A DNA stretch of 64,000 nt, from assembly GCA_022600955.1 (NCBI GenBank), contig JAHZJK010000004.1, positions 51,473-115,472 on the forward strand, written 5' to 3'. The notes beneath the pieces are model-generated. The model saw nothing but the letters and a program-made list of their open reading frames with translations. It had not been told where the DNA came from and made no database searches. This DNA comes from Gammaproteobacteria bacterium (lineage in GTDB: Bacteria; Pseudomonadota; Gammaproteobacteria; Steroidobacterales; Woeseiaceae). The translations under genes were made by a program, and so were the position numbers. Shown piece after piece: positions 26,684 to 36,473 of the stretch; position 1 is the stretch's first letter, and every line of letters starts with the position of its first letter.

Positions 26684-26806
26684 TAGACGTGCAGTACTGA
26701 TTATTGATGTAGCAGAGCGACGGTTGTTTACGCGGTTTGTGATCGCGTTAACGGTATGTCCGTCTATACCCGTCGTACCCTGCCACGATGACTCGAGGTG
26801 AGAGCT

Positions 26807-29605
26807 ATGAATAAGCTATCGCAACAACATGAAAACGGAATAGCCCGAAAAGTGACCAGGATGGTCGCGTTGTCGATGGTTAGCATCGTAATTGCTGCTT
26901 GCAGCAAGGGCGAGGGCGTGCAGTTGGGTAACGGCCAGACGCCGGACCCGGTCGTGATTGATTTTCCGATCGCTTATATTAAGTCTCCATTGCCGACAGA
27001 CGACAACGGCATTTTCCAGCAGCAGGATCTGCGGGAACAGATTACGTTCGAGTTCGGCGCGGATCTATTCTATCGTGATCGTGCCGCAGTCGGCGCAGAG
27101 CCTGTCAATATTACCGGCGACGTTTCGCAGGGGCTGGCAGGAATTCGCGACGTCGAGATTGACTATGACGGCAGCCGTTTGTTGTTTTCCATGCGCATGC
27201 CGTTTGAGATGGGCGTTGATATAGAAGACCAGGTCGCCACCTGGAACGTCTGGCAATACACTTTCGAGACGGCTGTACTTGAACGCGTGATCCCGACCAA
27301 TCTCACGGCTGAGATTGGCCACGACATCATGCCGAAGTACCTGCCTGACGGCCGCATCATATTCGCGTCAACACGCCAGACCCAGTCACAGGCATTGCTT
27401 CTGGATGAAGGCAAGGGCGCCTTTCCTGCAATGGACGAAGACGAAAATGAGTTTGCGTTCAATTTGCATGTCATGAATGACGACGGCAGTGGCATCAAAC
27501 AGGTGTCGTTCAACCAGAGTCATGATCTTGATCCTTCCGTGATGGCGAATGGCCAGATTGTATTCAGCCGCTGGGACCACAATCAGTCGAACGATGCCGT
27601 CAACCTGTACCGCATGAATCCGGATGGTTCGAATATCGAGTTGCTCTATGGACAACAGAGTCATGACACGGGTCCAAACGGTGAAACGATTCAGTTCATG
27701 CAACCGCGCCAGGTTGAAGATGGTCGCATCATGGTATTGGCACGGCCGTTTACCGATACGGAAGGCGGCGGCGAGCTGTTGTTCGTTGATACTCCACAGT
27801 ACGTAGAGAATACGCAGCCGACGAGAGACAATATTGGCGTTCTGAATGGCCCCGCTCAGGCAGATGCTACGGTCAACCAGGTTTCAACGGTACCGGGCGC
27901 ACCGTCTACAGGCGGCCGATACTTCTCGGTCTACCCGATTCAGGATGGCACCAATCGCCTTATGGTGAGCTGGACCCAGTGCCGCCTGCGCGAGATTTTG
28001 CCGGACGATGGCGATCCGATGACGCTCGACGAGCAAATCGTTGCCTGTACCGAAGATAATCTGCTGAATGTTCTGATCGTCGATCCGAATGATCAGAACC
28101 CACCAACACCTGCACCGGGCGACTTTCTGGTTGCGCAGCCGCTTTACGGCATCTGGATATACGACCCTCGGGACGATACTCAGTTACCTATCGTGCCTGG
28201 TGAGGAGGGATTCATGTTCACTGAGGTTGTGTCAGCAGATCCGCGTCCGACGCCACCTGTTGTTGTTGATGGTCTGAACAGTTTTGTGGGTGATTCAGCG
28301 CTTGCCGATGTTGGCGAGGCGGTACTGAACATCCGCAATGTCTATGACTTCGACGGCGCCATGCAGGCGGGTATCGATCCCGCAGTCCTGGCTGATCCTC
28401 TGCAAACGCCGGCGGCAAACCGCCCTGGTCGATTCCTGCGTATCGAGAAAGCCGTGTCGCAGCCCGACGAGGATCTTCGTGATATCGACAATACCGCGTT
28501 CGGCGTGACGACATTGTTCGGTATGAAAGAAATTGTTGGCTACGCGATGATCGAACCGGACGGTTCAGTCATGACAAAAGTGCCTGCAAATGCTGCGCTG
28601 ATGATTAGTATCGTGGACGAAAACGCTATGCGTGTTTCGCAGCGCCATCAAAACTGGATTTCGCTGGCAGCTGGGCAAGAGCTCAAGTGCCAGGGTTGCC
28701 ACGATGCGAATAGCGGACTGTCGCACGGTCGCTTCGAGGCGTTCGACAGCGCTTATGCAGGCGCCCCGACGGCAGGTGTGGCATTCCCGAATACTGACCC
28801 GATGTGGTTTGTTGGCGAAGTTGGTGAAACTATGGCGGAAGTGCGTGCGCGCATTACCTGTGCCACGCCTGACGCCGTAACCGGACAGTTGTGCTCATCG
28901 ATTGAGCCTTCCATGGACGTCGTGTATCGCGACGTCTGGACGCTGGATCCGGTGGTCGCCGCGAATAACGTTGATATCGACTACCTGTACCGCGACCTGA
29001 CAACGACGGCTCCAACGAGCCTGTCCTGCCAGACCGACTGGGCCTGGAACTGCCGCAGCATTATCAATTATGAGTCGGTTATTCACCCGATGTGGAATGA
29101 CCCACGCATCGTGATGACCGATGATGACAATGATCCGGCAACGCCGGATGTGCCGTTGCTCGATGCCAATGGCGAAATTGTGAACAACAATTGTCTGAAT
29201 TGTCATACGCCGATTGACCCTGTACTGGCGGTGCCGCGAGTACCGGCTGGCCAGCTGGAGCTTCAGGACGGACTGTCCGTAGATGAGCCAGATCACTTTA
29301 ATGCCTATCGCGAGCTGTTAGTTACTGATAACCTTCAGATATTACAAGGTGGCATGGTGGTGGATGCGACTGTGGTCGTTGGACAGGATGCGGACGGAAA
29401 CGACATTCTGGACAACATCCCGTATGCCTCACCAGCCTCAGTTGGCAATGCACGGGTCTCGAGCGATTTCTTTGACCGGTTTAACGATCCAAACGATCTT
29501 ATTCACTTCAATATTTTGTCCAAAGCGGAGCAGCGCCTCATCGCGGAATGGTTGGATGTCGGAGCACAGTATTACAACAATCCCTTCGACGCCCCAGCTA
29601 ACTAA
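26807..29605 (+). CDS. HzsA-like propeller lipoprotein with two CxxCH motifs
   Basis: ATG 26807 has GAGGTGAGAG just upstream. The signal ends in a lipobox (IVIAAC-S) about residue 30. Residues about 170-300 show TolB/PD40-type propeller repeats (YLPDGRIIFASTRQ, VMANGQIVFSRWDHNQ, RMNPDGSNIELLYG). Two haem motifs follow, KCQGCHDANSG near residue 628 and NNCLNCHTPIDP near 794. The combination of a propeller, DGxI(I/V)F blades and C-terminal CxxCH is the layout of hydrazine synthase alpha-subunit-like (HzsA-related) proteins, which are widespread outside anammox bacteria with unknown roles. Hydrazine chemistry should not be assumed. It begins the rightward unit. Confidence 0.7.
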   Translation: MNKLSQQHENGIARKVTRMVALSMVSIVIAACSKGEGVQLGNGQTPDPVVIDFPIAYIKSPLPTDDNGIFQQQDLREQITFEFGADLFYRDRAAVGAEPVNITGDVSQGLAGIRDVEIDYDGSRLLFSMRMPFEMGVDIEDQVATWNVWQYTFETAVLERVIPTNLTAEIGHDIMPKYLPDGRIIFASTRQTQSQALLLDEGKGAFPAMDEDENEFAFNLHVMNDDGSGIKQVSFNQSHDLDPSVMANGQIVFSRWDHNQSNDAVNLYRMNPDGSNIELLYGQQSHDTGPNGETIQFMQPRQVEDGRIMVLARPFTDTEGGGELLFVDTPQYVENTQPTRDNIGVLNGPAQADATVNQVSTVPGAPSTGGRYFSVYPIQDGTNRLMVSWTQCRLREILPDDGDPMTLDEQIVACTEDNLLNVLIVDPNDQNPPTPAPGDFLVAQPLYGIWIYDPRDDTQLPIVPGEEGFMFTEVVSADPRPTPPVVVDGLNSFVGDSALADVGEAVLNIRNVYDFDGAMQAGIDPAVLADPLQTPAANRPGRFLRIEKAVSQPDEDLRDIDNTAFGVTTLFGMKEIVGYAMIEPDGSVMTKVPANAALMISIVDENAMRVSQRHQNWISLAAGQELKCQGCHDANSGLSHGRFEAFDSAYAGAPTAGVAFPNTDPMWFVGEVGETMAEVRARITCATPDAVTGQLCSSIEPSMDVVYRDVWTLDPVVAANNVDIDYLYRDLTTTAPTSLSCQTDWAWNCRSIINYESVIHPMWNDPRIVMTDDDNDPATPDVPLLDANGEIVNNNCLNCHTPIDPVLAVPRVPAGQLELQDGLSVDEPDHFNAYRELLVTDNLQILQGGMVVDATVVVGQDADGNDILDNIPYASPASVGNARVSSDFFDRFNDPNDLIHFNILSKAEQRLIAEWLDVGAQYYNNPFDAPAN

Positions 29606-30350
29606 GTCCGCGTGGCTTATATGTCTGGTTGCGGTCGTTCTGCAGATTTTTCTGACAGCGCCAGTCGAGGCCGCCGATGATTATCGCACCGTAATCGTAG
29701 CCGACCCGTATCTTGAAATGCATACGGGACCCGGCCGCGGCTATCCGAAATTCCACGTCGTAGATCGTGGCGACTCGGTCGACATTCTGATGCAGCGCAC
29801 CGAGTGGTACCTGGTGCGAACAGATGCCGGTAAAGAAGGCTGGGTAGATCGCGAGCAGATGGAATTGACCTTGCAGCCGGATGGTCAGGAGGTCGACTTC
29901 GGTGACATCGGTCTCGAGGACTTCACCAATTCAAAATGGGAACTGGGTGTACTGGCCGGTGATTTCGGCGGTGCCAACATTGTCTCTCTTTATGGTGGTT
30001 ACTCGCTGAACCCCAACGTCTCGGTCGAACTGTGGGGTTCGCAGATTCTCGGCAATTTCTCGAATGGCTGGATGGGCAGCGTAAATATTGTTCATGAGGC
30101 ATTTCCTGATTGGCGCGTTTCGCCATTTTTTACCCTGGGCGCCGGTGCGATCTACACCGAACCGAAGTCAACAATTATTCAGGGCGAGGACCGCACCGAC
30201 CAGATTGGACATGTTGGCGGTGGATTTCGAATTTATGCAACGCGGCGCTTCTTGCTACGCGCTGAATACAAGAGCTACGTGGTTTTCACGAGCCGTGACG
30301 AAAATGAGGAAGTGGAAGAATGGAAAGTCGGTTTCGCGTTCTTTTTCTGA
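29556..30350 (+). CDS. SH3-domain plus beta-barrel outer membrane protein
   Basis: The only suitable start before the signal is ATG 29556, inside the end of the HzsA-like gene (50-base overlap). It gives a long N-region and then the hydrophobic core SAWLICLVAVVLQIFLTAP, cleaved near VEAA. Residues about 45-105 form a bacterial SH3 domain (VIVADPYLEMHTGPGRGYPK, WYLVRTDAGKEGWVDREQME). The rest is an eight-strand-like barrel (ELGVLAGDFGGANIVSLYGG ... EEWKVGFAFFF with a terminal Phe). It is probably an envelope-spanning partner of the haem proteins. The next gene begins 30 bases before its stop. Confidence 0.75.
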   Translation: MSEHSITTIPSTPQLTKSAWLICLVAVVLQIFLTAPVEAADDYRTVIVADPYLEMHTGPGRGYPKFHVVDRGDSVDILMQRTEWYLVRTDAGKEGWVDREQMELTLQPDGQEVDFGDIGLEDFTNSKWELGVLAGDFGGANIVSLYGGYSLNPNVSVELWGSQILGNFSNGWMGSVNIVHEAFPDWRVSPFFTLGAGAIYTEPKSTIIQGEDRTDQIGHVGGGFRIYATRRFLLRAEYKSYVVFTSRDENEEVEEWKVGFAFFF

Positions 30351-31000
30351 TAGTCGCAATCATCAGCCTGCCAGGCTGTGCCGCTACCAAGAACCTGTTT
30401 GGCTTCGGTCAGGAAGAGGCGCCGCCTCCATCCGCTGAACCGCCAGGTCAGGTTGTTGACCCGCAAGTCGAGCGTCGCGAGATTAAAGAGCCCGCGATCG
30501 ATCGTGAAGACTTCGAGGTCGGTGGTTATGTCGGTGTCATGGGCATTGAGGATTTCGGTTCCAACGTGGTCTATGGCGCACGGCTTGCGTACCACGTGAC
30601 TGAAGGCTTTTTCGTCGAAGGTACTGCTGGCACATCGGAAGGCGGCCTGACCAGCTTCGAGGTGCTTTCCGGCGGCGCGCGTCTCATCACGGACAGTCAG
30701 CGACAGCTCACCTATTTCAACCTGAACCTCGGTTACAACATTTTGCCGGGCGAAGCGTTTATCGGTGAGGGACGAGCTTATAACCAGAATCTATATCTGA
30801 TTGCAGGGCTCGGCTCGACGCGATTCGCGGGCGACGATCGATTTACTGTGAATTTCGGTGTTGGCTATCGCTTTTTGCTAACGGATTCCGTTGCGTTGCA
30901 TCTGGATTTTCGCGACCACCTGTTTGACATCGACCTGTTGGGTGAGGAAAAAACCGCCCACAACCTGGAAGGCCATCTCGGCTTCACTGTGTTCTTCTGA
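30320..31000 (+). CDS. Outer membrane beta-barrel lipoprotein
   Basis: The 226-residue protein starts inside the previous gene and has a lipobox (ISLPGC-A, Cys about 20), then a proline-rich linker (EEAPPPSAEPPGQ). A beta-barrel domain follows with the FxVGGYVGVMGIEDFG opening, AYHVTEGFFVEGTAG and a terminal GFTVFF. This resembles the OMP_myx_plus-type outer membrane barrel family. With the SH3/barrel protein it gives two paralogous-looking barrels in tandem. The shared ends (FAFFF and FTVFF) fit BAM recognition. Confidence 0.75.
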   Translation: MESRFRVLFLIVAIISLPGCAATKNLFGFGQEEAPPPSAEPPGQVVDPQVERREIKEPAIDREDFEVGGYVGVMGIEDFGSNVVYGARLAYHVTEGFFVEGTAGTSEGGLTSFEVLSGGARLITDSQRQLTYFNLNLGYNILPGEAFIGEGRAYNQNLYLIAGLGSTRFAGDDRFTVNFGVGYRFLLTDSVALHLDFRDHLFDIDLLGEEKTAHNLEGHLGFTVFF

Positions 31001-31053
31001 GGCAGAGTTCACATAACGAAGGCCGCTGCGACGCTACAGTAGAGGTTATGACT

Positions 31054-31290
31054 ATGAAAAAGACACGATTCTTACAGCTACTATTGCCGGTCCTGTTGTT
31101 GGCAGGCCTGACGGGCTGTGGCCCTATTGAGCCGTGGGTGAAGCCGTACGAGCGTGACCGCTTGGCTGATCCAATCATGGCGCTGGACGGTGACCCCGTG
31201 TCAACCGCGTATATTCAGCACGTTTACGAAGCACGTGAAGGTGCGCGTGGTGGCGAAGGTGCTGCTGGCGGCGGTTGCGGCTGTAACTAG
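31054..31290 (+). CDS. DUF4266 small lipoprotein with Gly/Cys tail
   Basis: ATG 31054 is eight bases after GAGG; an ATG at 31048 is an alternative. The 78-residue product has a lipobox (LAGLTGC-G) and the DUF4266 core WVKPYERDRLADPIMALDGD, then HVYEAREGARGGEG and a final GGGCGCN. The Cys-Gly-Cys tail is a hallmark of the family and suggests metal binding or covalent modification. From memory, DUF4266 and DUF3570 genes are often neighbours, sometimes near apbE; no apbE is in this window. The function is unknown. Confidence 0.85.
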   Translation: MKKTRFLQLLLPVLLLAGLTGCGPIEPWVKPYERDRLADPIMALDGDPVSTAYIQHVYEAREGARGGEGAAGGGCGCN

Positions 31291-31299
31291 GCGAAGCTC

Positions 31300-32436
31300 A
31301 TGCTCATGCGCGTAACATTAGTAAGCATATTGCTGGCCCTGGCCGGCAACGCGTTTGCGGGCGTCTTGCCTGACGATCGCACTGACGTCCTGTACCACCT
31401 GTATGACGGTGGCGGCGTAACGATTGATGGCCCTTCCGTTCTTATCCGCAAGAAAGTTGGCAAGAGTGTTTCGCTTGTCGGCAACTATTACGTCGACATG
31501 GTGAGTTCCGCGTCAATTGATGTCATTACGACAGCCAGTCCCTACACGGAAGAGCGCAAACAGTGGTCTATGGGCGCCGACTATCTGCGCGGCAATACAA
31601 CGATGACCGTCGGCTATACCAGCAGTGTCGAGTCTGACTACGATGCCAGTACCTACAATTTTTCGGTCAGTCAGGACATGTTCGGTGACCTGACAACCCT
31701 GACCCTCAGCTATGCACTGGGCGATGACCTGGTGCGTCGTTCCGACGATCCTGCGTTCGAACGCAAGCTGGACAAACAGATTTACGGCGTCGGCGTGACG
31801 CAGATTCTGACCAAGAACCTGATCTCGACTTTGAATGTGGAAACGCTGACTGAAGAAGGGTACTTGAACAATCCGTACCGGTCGGTGCGATACCTCGATG
31901 CTGGCAGTGCTCTGGGTTACAGCTTTGAGCCAGAGCTTTACCCCAATACACGCACCAGTAACGCTGTCGGCATCCGCATGCGCTATTTCTTACCGTATCG
32001 GGCGGCGATCGAAGGTGAGTATCGCTTTTTTACCGATACCTGGGATATTCAGGGACATACCGGCTCGATAACTTACATCCAGCCATGGGGCGACTTTACG
32101 TTCACGGGTAAGTTTCGTTATCACGAACAAACCGGTGCGCACTTTTACCGGGACGTGTTCTCAGGTCCCCAGGCGACCAACTTCCGGGGGCGTGATAAAG
32201 AGATCAGCCCGCTGCAAAGCTATACGTTCCAGCTCAAAGCTTCGTATGAGTTCCTGAGCGATGACGGGACCAAGTGGGGTTTTCTCAAGAAGGGCAAGTT
32301 GACTGGGTCTATCGACCATCTGCTGATCGACTACGACGATTTTTCAGACCTCACGGCGCTCGCCCCGGTCGGAGATGAGCCGCTCTACAGTCTTGACGCG
32401 AACATCTTCCAGGTTTTCGTCTCGTTCTGGTACTAG
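31300..32436 (+). CDS. DUF3570 outer membrane beta-barrel protein
   Basis: The 378-residue protein has a signal peptide (MRVTLVSILLALAGNAFA) and a barrel made of alternating strands: VSLVGNYYVDMVSSASIDVI, WSMGADYLRGNTTMTVGYTS, AVGIRMRYFLPYRAAIEGEY, ending in FQVFVSFWY. The DRTDVLYHLYDGGGVTIDGP start and the SSASIDV motif are typical of DUF3570. It follows the DUF4266 gene by nine bases. It is probably an outer membrane channel or assembly partner for the small lipoprotein. It ends the rightward unit; no clear terminator follows. Confidence 0.85.
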   Translation: MLMRVTLVSILLALAGNAFAGVLPDDRTDVLYHLYDGGGVTIDGPSVLIRKKVGKSVSLVGNYYVDMVSSASIDVITTASPYTEERKQWSMGADYLRGNTTMTVGYTSSVESDYDASTYNFSVSQDMFGDLTTLTLSYALGDDLVRRSDDPAFERKLDKQIYGVGVTQILTKNLISTLNVETLTEEGYLNNPYRSVRYLDAGSALGYSFEPELYPNTRTSNAVGIRMRYFLPYRAAIEGEYRFFTDTWDIQGHTGSITYIQPWGDFTFTGKFRYHEQTGAHFYRDVFSGPQATNFRGRDKEISPLQSYTFQLKASYEFLSDDGTKWGFLKKGKLTGSIDHLLIDYDDFSDLTALAPVGDEPLYSLDANIFQVFVSFWY

Positions 32437-32506
32437 CCTGTTGTAGCCGGCGACCCGGCGCCCAAACGCTGTATCATAGCCGCAACTGTTTTCTTGCGGC
32501 GATTCC

Positions 32507-33067
32507 ATGAAGACCATGTTTTTTGCAGTGCTAGTGTTGATTCTTGTTGCCGGTGTGGCTATCTACAACCGGCTCATTCGTGGGCGCAACCGTGCCACCA
32601 CGGCCTGGAGCGACATTGATGTCCAGCTGCAACGCCGCCATGATCTGATTCCACGCCTGGTGGCTGCAGTAGACCAATACGCAAAATACGAGAAAGCCAC
32701 GCTTGAGGCCGTAACTGAAATGCGTAACGAGGCAATGCATGTCGCCGCTGTTGGCGCTCGTGGCAAGGCCGAAGAAAAGCTCAGTGCCGGTCTTCAACGA
32801 ATAATCGCACTCGCTGAGGACTATCCGGATCTCAAAGCAAACGAAAACTTTCTGAACCTCCAGAACGAACTTGTAGAAACTGAAAACTACCTGCAGTTCG
32901 CGCGCCGTTATTACAACGGTTCCGTACGCGACTACAATACACTGACCGAAACGGTGCCCAACAACTTCATCGCCGGCTGGTTCAAGTTTGGTGCGAAGGA
33001 GTTCTTTCAAAAGTCATCCGATGATGCAGCCAACGTCCCGCTTGTGAAACTGGGTTCCGTAGAATGA
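32507..33067 (+). CDS. lemA: LemA family protein
   Basis: The 186-residue protein has one N-terminal membrane helix ([20 protein letters not shown]) and the LemA coiled-coil domain: [20 protein letters not shown], then [19 protein letters not shown] and [15 protein letters not shown]. All signature blocks are present. LemA proteins are membrane-associated with an extracytoplasmic domain and of unclear function, commonly encoded with TPM or DUF2207 proteins, as here. The downstream gene overlaps by four bases. Confidence 0.93.
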   Translation: MKTMFFAVLVLILVAGVAIYNRLIRGRNRATTAWSDIDVQLQRRHDLIPRLVAAVDQYAKYEKATLEAVTEMRNEAMHVAAVGARGKAEEKLSAGLQRIIALAEDYPDLKANENFLNLQNELVETENYLQFARRYYNGSVRDYNTLTETVPNNFIAGWFKFGAKEFFQKSSDDAANVPLVKLGSVE

Positions 33068-34764
33068 GGTGGCTTGCAGCATCATTGCTGCTCATCTGGG
33101 CGCCCTGGACAAATGCCGATGAGCGTATCCTGAGTTTCCACAGCGATGTGCACGTGTTTACAAACGGCATGATCGAAGTGATAGAAACAGTTCGTGTTCG
33201 GTCTGAAGGCAAACAAATACGACGCGGTATTTATCGCGATATTCCGGTCGAGTATGAAGATCGGCTTGGCAACAATTACAATATCACGGTAGAGGTCTTG
33301 TCGGCCTTGCGCAATGACCGGCCGGAGGCGTTTCGCACGGTTCGCAGTGGCCGTGATGTGCGAGTTTACTTCGGTCGTTCGGACCATTTCATCGAGAAAT
33401 CCGAGCACACTTATGTATACCGTTACCGGGTCAACCGCATGCTTGGTTTCTTCGACGAAAACGACGAGCTCTACTGGAATGTCACCGGCAATCGCTGGGC
33501 GTTTCCCGTCGACAAGGCAAGCGCGACCGTAACCTTGTTCTTCGATGCGCCACGAGATGCCATCCTGGTTGATGGCTATACCGGTCGATATGGATCGAGT
33601 GCGCAAGACTACAGCGTGCGGCTGGATGAAGCAGGGGCGGTACACTTTCAGGCGAACCAGTCATTGCCAGCCGCCCATGGGCTGACAGTTGTCGTCGGCT
33701 GGCCAAAAGGACTCGTCGACGAACCGACTCGCGCACAGCGCATTGGCTGGTTACTTAAGGACAATCGAAATTTGTTGATAGCCGTAGTCGGGCTGTTGCT
33801 ATTGCTCGCTTACTATATCCCGGTGTGGAGAAAGTTCGGCAAAGACCCCGATGAGGGTGTTGTCATGACGCGCTACATTCCGCCGCGCGACTTTTCACCT
33901 GCGTCGTTGCGCTACATTCGCCAGATGTACTATGACGATAAAGTTATGACGGCCGCTGTCGTCAATCTTGCCGTCAAGGGTTTTCTCGAGATCAGCGACA
34001 ATGAAGATACGCATGTACTCAAAAAACTCGATGCAGATGGCGCGCGTCCGGAATTGGCGGCCGGGGAACGCGAGCTGTACGAGGCCTTGTTCAGCGAAGG
34101 CAGTAGCGTGACTCTCGAGGACTCCAATCACGCCTTGCTGGGCGGTGCACGGGGCGCGCATAAGGAGTCGCTCAAAGATGATTACAAGCAGAAATACTTT
34201 CGTACCAACGGTGCGATGAATATTCCGGCGGTCGCGATTGTCTTGCTATCGACAGTGATGGCGCTTAGCGCGGGTAATGGGCCAACAGCGTTGGTTATCG
34301 CAACGGTGGTAATGATGTTCGTGACGATGATATTTTTCGCGATTGTCATGAAGCGACCAACGATGCGTGGTCGCCAGGTGCTCGATGAGATGCTGGGGTT
34401 CAAGGACTATCTTGAAATCGCCGAGAAGGAAGAGCTGAATCTGCGTAACCCGCCTGACAAGACGCCGCAATTGTTTGAAGCCTATTTACCGTTTGCTCTT
34501 GCACTCGGTGTCGACCAGCAATGGTCAGAGAAGTTTGCGAGCGTATTGGCTGCGATTCGTGGTCCTGACGGCGATGCGTATAGTCCGTCCTGGTACAACG
34601 GTAACTGGAATTCTTCCAACCTGACGAAGGCGACGAGCGGCTTGTCGAACGGACTTGGCAACGCGATCAGTACATCAGTAACGCCACCCGGGTCGTCATC
34701 TGGCGGCGGCGGTGGTGGTTTCTCCGGTGGTGGAGGGGGCGGCGGCGGAGGAGGCGGCTGGTGA
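33064..34764 (+). CDS. DUF2207 membrane protein with glycine-rich tail
   Basis: The 566-residue protein has a signal sequence and an N-terminal DUF2207 beta-sandwich ([60 protein letters not shown]). A membrane helix lies near residue 235 ([20 protein letters not shown]). A cytoplasmic region follows, then two more helices near 385-430. The end is a serine-glycine tract closing in W. That tail is shared by many LemA-associated proteins and may aid anchoring or assembly. It overlaps lemA by four bases and the next gene by one. Confidence 0.88.
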   Translation: MRWLAASLLLIWAPWTNADERILSFHSDVHVFTNGMIEVIETVRVRSEGKQIRRGIYRDIPVEYEDRLGNNYNITVEVLSALRNDRPEAFRTVRSGRDVRVYFGRSDHFIEKSEHTYVYRYRVNRMLGFFDENDELYWNVTGNRWAFPVDKASATVTLFFDAPRDAILVDGYTGRYGSSAQDYSVRLDEAGAVHFQANQSLPAAHGLTVVVGWPKGLVDEPTRAQRIGWLLKDNRNLLIAVVGLLLLLAYYIPVWRKFGKDPDEGVVMTRYIPPRDFSPASLRYIRQMYYDDKVMTAAVVNLAVKGFLEISDNEDTHVLKKLDADGARPELAAGERELYEALFSEGSSVTLEDSNHALLGGARGAHKESLKDDYKQKYFRTNGAMNIPAVAIVLLSTVMALSAGNGPTALVIATVVMMFVTMIFFAIVMKRPTMRGRQVLDEMLGFKDYLEIAEKEELNLRNPPDKTPQLFEAYLPFALALGVDQQWSEKFASVLAAIRGPDGDAYSPSWYNGNWNSSNLTKATSGLSNGLGNAISTSVTPPGSSSGGGGGGFSGGGGGGGGGGGW

Positions 34765-36473
34765 TGACAACAGTAAGAATATTCGGGTTTGCATCGTTGC
34801 TGCTGTGTATTGGCTCGTGTGGCAAGGCACCAATACCGAGTGTCGCGGAAGCGGCGGATCGTGTGTTCGTGAATGGAGCCGTGTACACCGTCGACGAACA
34901 GCGCAGCTGGGCAACGGCCGTCGCTGTGAGCGGCGGACGTATTGTGTTTGTCGGCAATGACGAGAACGCGGTAGCCTATGTCGGCGACGGTACAGAGCTT
35001 GTCGATCTGGACGGGCAAATGGTTCTGCCAGGGTTCCATGATTCTCACGTTCACATACTGACCGAAGTCATGACGGACGATGAATGCGACCTGCTCAGGA
35101 TTCCAACAGAGAAAGAAGTTGCCAAGAAGCTGCAGGCTTGCACGCAGGCTGCCGGCCACGGTGATGAACTGTGGATTACCGGCGGTGGGTGGGGTGAGTG
35201 GCTTTGGCCTGACGCTAATCCTCAAAAGGGTCTTCTGGATCTCTTGTACCCGGAGCGGCCCGTGTACCTGGTGTCGAGTTTTGGCCACGCCGCGTGGGTC
35301 AACAGTAAAGCGCTTGAGATCGCTGGCATCGATGCAAATACCGAAGATCCGGAGGCGGGTATCATCGAGCGCGACCCGGAAACCGGCGAACCGAGCGGCA
35401 CATTGCGGGAAACTGCCATGGCAATGGTCAGTGCCAGGATTCCGCCTATGACGCTCGAACAACGCAAGAAAAGAGTGCACGCGGGAATCGCTCTGTCGCA
35501 CGCAGTCGGCATTACAGCAGTGATTGAGCCCGGGGTCGGCCCGGAGCATATCGACCAGATGCTTGCGGTTTCGGATGACGGCGACTTCAATATCCGGGCA
35601 CTGGCGTCACTCTCGCCGATCGGTTGGCACGCAGGTGTCTTTGGCGATGAGGTTTTTGAGTTTATTGCGGGCCGGGAACAATGGCGCCGGCCAAATCTCG
35701 ACGTCGATTCTGTGAAAATCTACATGGACGGTGTTATCGAATACGGTACCAGCCCGTTGCTGGAGCCTTACGAGGATAGCCAGTACGGCAGCGGTGAATA
35801 CTTCTACGAACAGGAAGCGGTCAATGAGTACTTCACCAAGCTGGATAAACTGGGCGTGCAGGTTCATGTGCATGCGATCGGCGACGCAGCAATCCGACGC
35901 GCGCTCGATGGATTTGCGGCGATGCGCGAGGCTAACGGCATGTCTGACAATCGGCATCAGATTGTGCATCTGCAATTGATACATCCCGATGATCGCCCAC
36001 GGTTCGGCGAACTGGGGGTCGCTGCCGTTTTCCAGTCGTTGTGGGCTTACCCGGATCCGGCAGCCATGGAACTGGACATCCCTATGCTTGGAGAAGAACG
36101 CACCTACCAGATGTATCCGATCCGTTCAGTGCAGCAGGCAGGCGGACGCATTGTCGGCGGCAGCGACTATTTCGTGACTGACCTCAATCCACTGCTCGCC
36201 ATCGAAACAGCGATTACCCGGCAAAATCCGTGGAGCAATGACGGCGGCATCTTAAATGCGGAAGAGGCAGTAGACCTTGAAACTATGATTGCTGCCTACA
36301 CGATCAATGGTGCCTACCAGATGGGCCTGGAGAATGAGCAGGGTTCGATCGAAGTTGGAAAACGCGCTGATCTCGTTGTGCTCGACCGGAATCTGTTCGA
36401 GATTCCGTCGTCTGAGATAAGCGACGCCAATGTAATCGCAACTATTTTCGATGGAAAGACGGTCTACGAATGA
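34764..36473 (+). CDS. Amidohydrolase family lipoprotein, YtcJ-like
   Basis: ATG 34764 overlaps the preceding stop as TGATG. The 569-residue protein has a lipobox (LLLCIGSC-G), then the amidohydrolase start DRVFVNGAVYTVDEQRSWAT and the metal site FHDSHVHI near residue 95. Further motifs are SAGIALSHAVGITAVIEPG, VKIYMDGVIEYG, HVHAIGDAAIRRALDGF and the closing GSIEVGKRADLVVLDRN. This is the YtcJ/NfdA-type metal-dependent hydrolase group; being lipid-anchored outside the cytoplasm is less usual. The substrate is unknown. The rhomboid gene downstream overlaps by four bases. Confidence 0.85.
   Translation: MTTVRIFGFASLLLCIGSCGKAPIPSVAEAADRVFVNGAVYTVDEQRSWATAVAVSGGRIVFVGNDENAVAYVGDGTELVDLDGQMVLPGFHDSHVHILTEVMTDDECDLLRIPTEKEVAKKLQACTQAAGHGDELWITGGGWGEWLWPDANPQKGLLDLLYPERPVYLVSSFGHAAWVNSKALEIAGIDANTEDPEAGIIERDPETGEPSGTLRETAMAMVSARIPPMTLEQRKKRVHAGIALSHAVGITAVIEPGVGPEHIDQMLAVSDDGDFNIRALASLSPIGWHAGVFGDEVFEFIAGREQWRRPNLDVDSVKIYMDGVIEYGTSPLLEPYEDSQYGSGEYFYEQEAVNEYFTKLDKLGVQVHVHAIGDAAIRRALDGFAAMREANGMSDNRHQIVHLQLIHPDDRPRFGELGVAAVFQSLWAYPDPAAMELDIPMLGEERTYQMYPIRSVQQAGGRIVGGSDYFVTDLNPLLAIETAITRQNPWSNDGGILNAEEAVDLETMIAAYTINGAYQMGLENEQGSIEVGKRADLVVLDRNLFEIPSSEISDANVIATIFDGKTVYE

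Larger units (their letters stand above)
26110..26806. promoter_or_regulatory. Long divergent intergenic region of the haem/LamG/HzsA-like locus
   Basis: This gap of about 700 bases separates the leftward and rightward units. I see no convincing gene; a 95-codon leftward frame at its left end has no protein-like features. Features seen are the palindrome ACAAGTACTTGT at 26314-26325, a nine-base inverted repeat at 26610-26618 and 26645-26653, and a good promoter at 26654-26683. Confidence 0.5.

Noticed and set aside
26807..29605. True hydrazine synthase alpha subunit
   Set aside because: No beta or gamma subunit gene and no other anammox gene is present; only the propeller-plus-CxxCH layout is shared.
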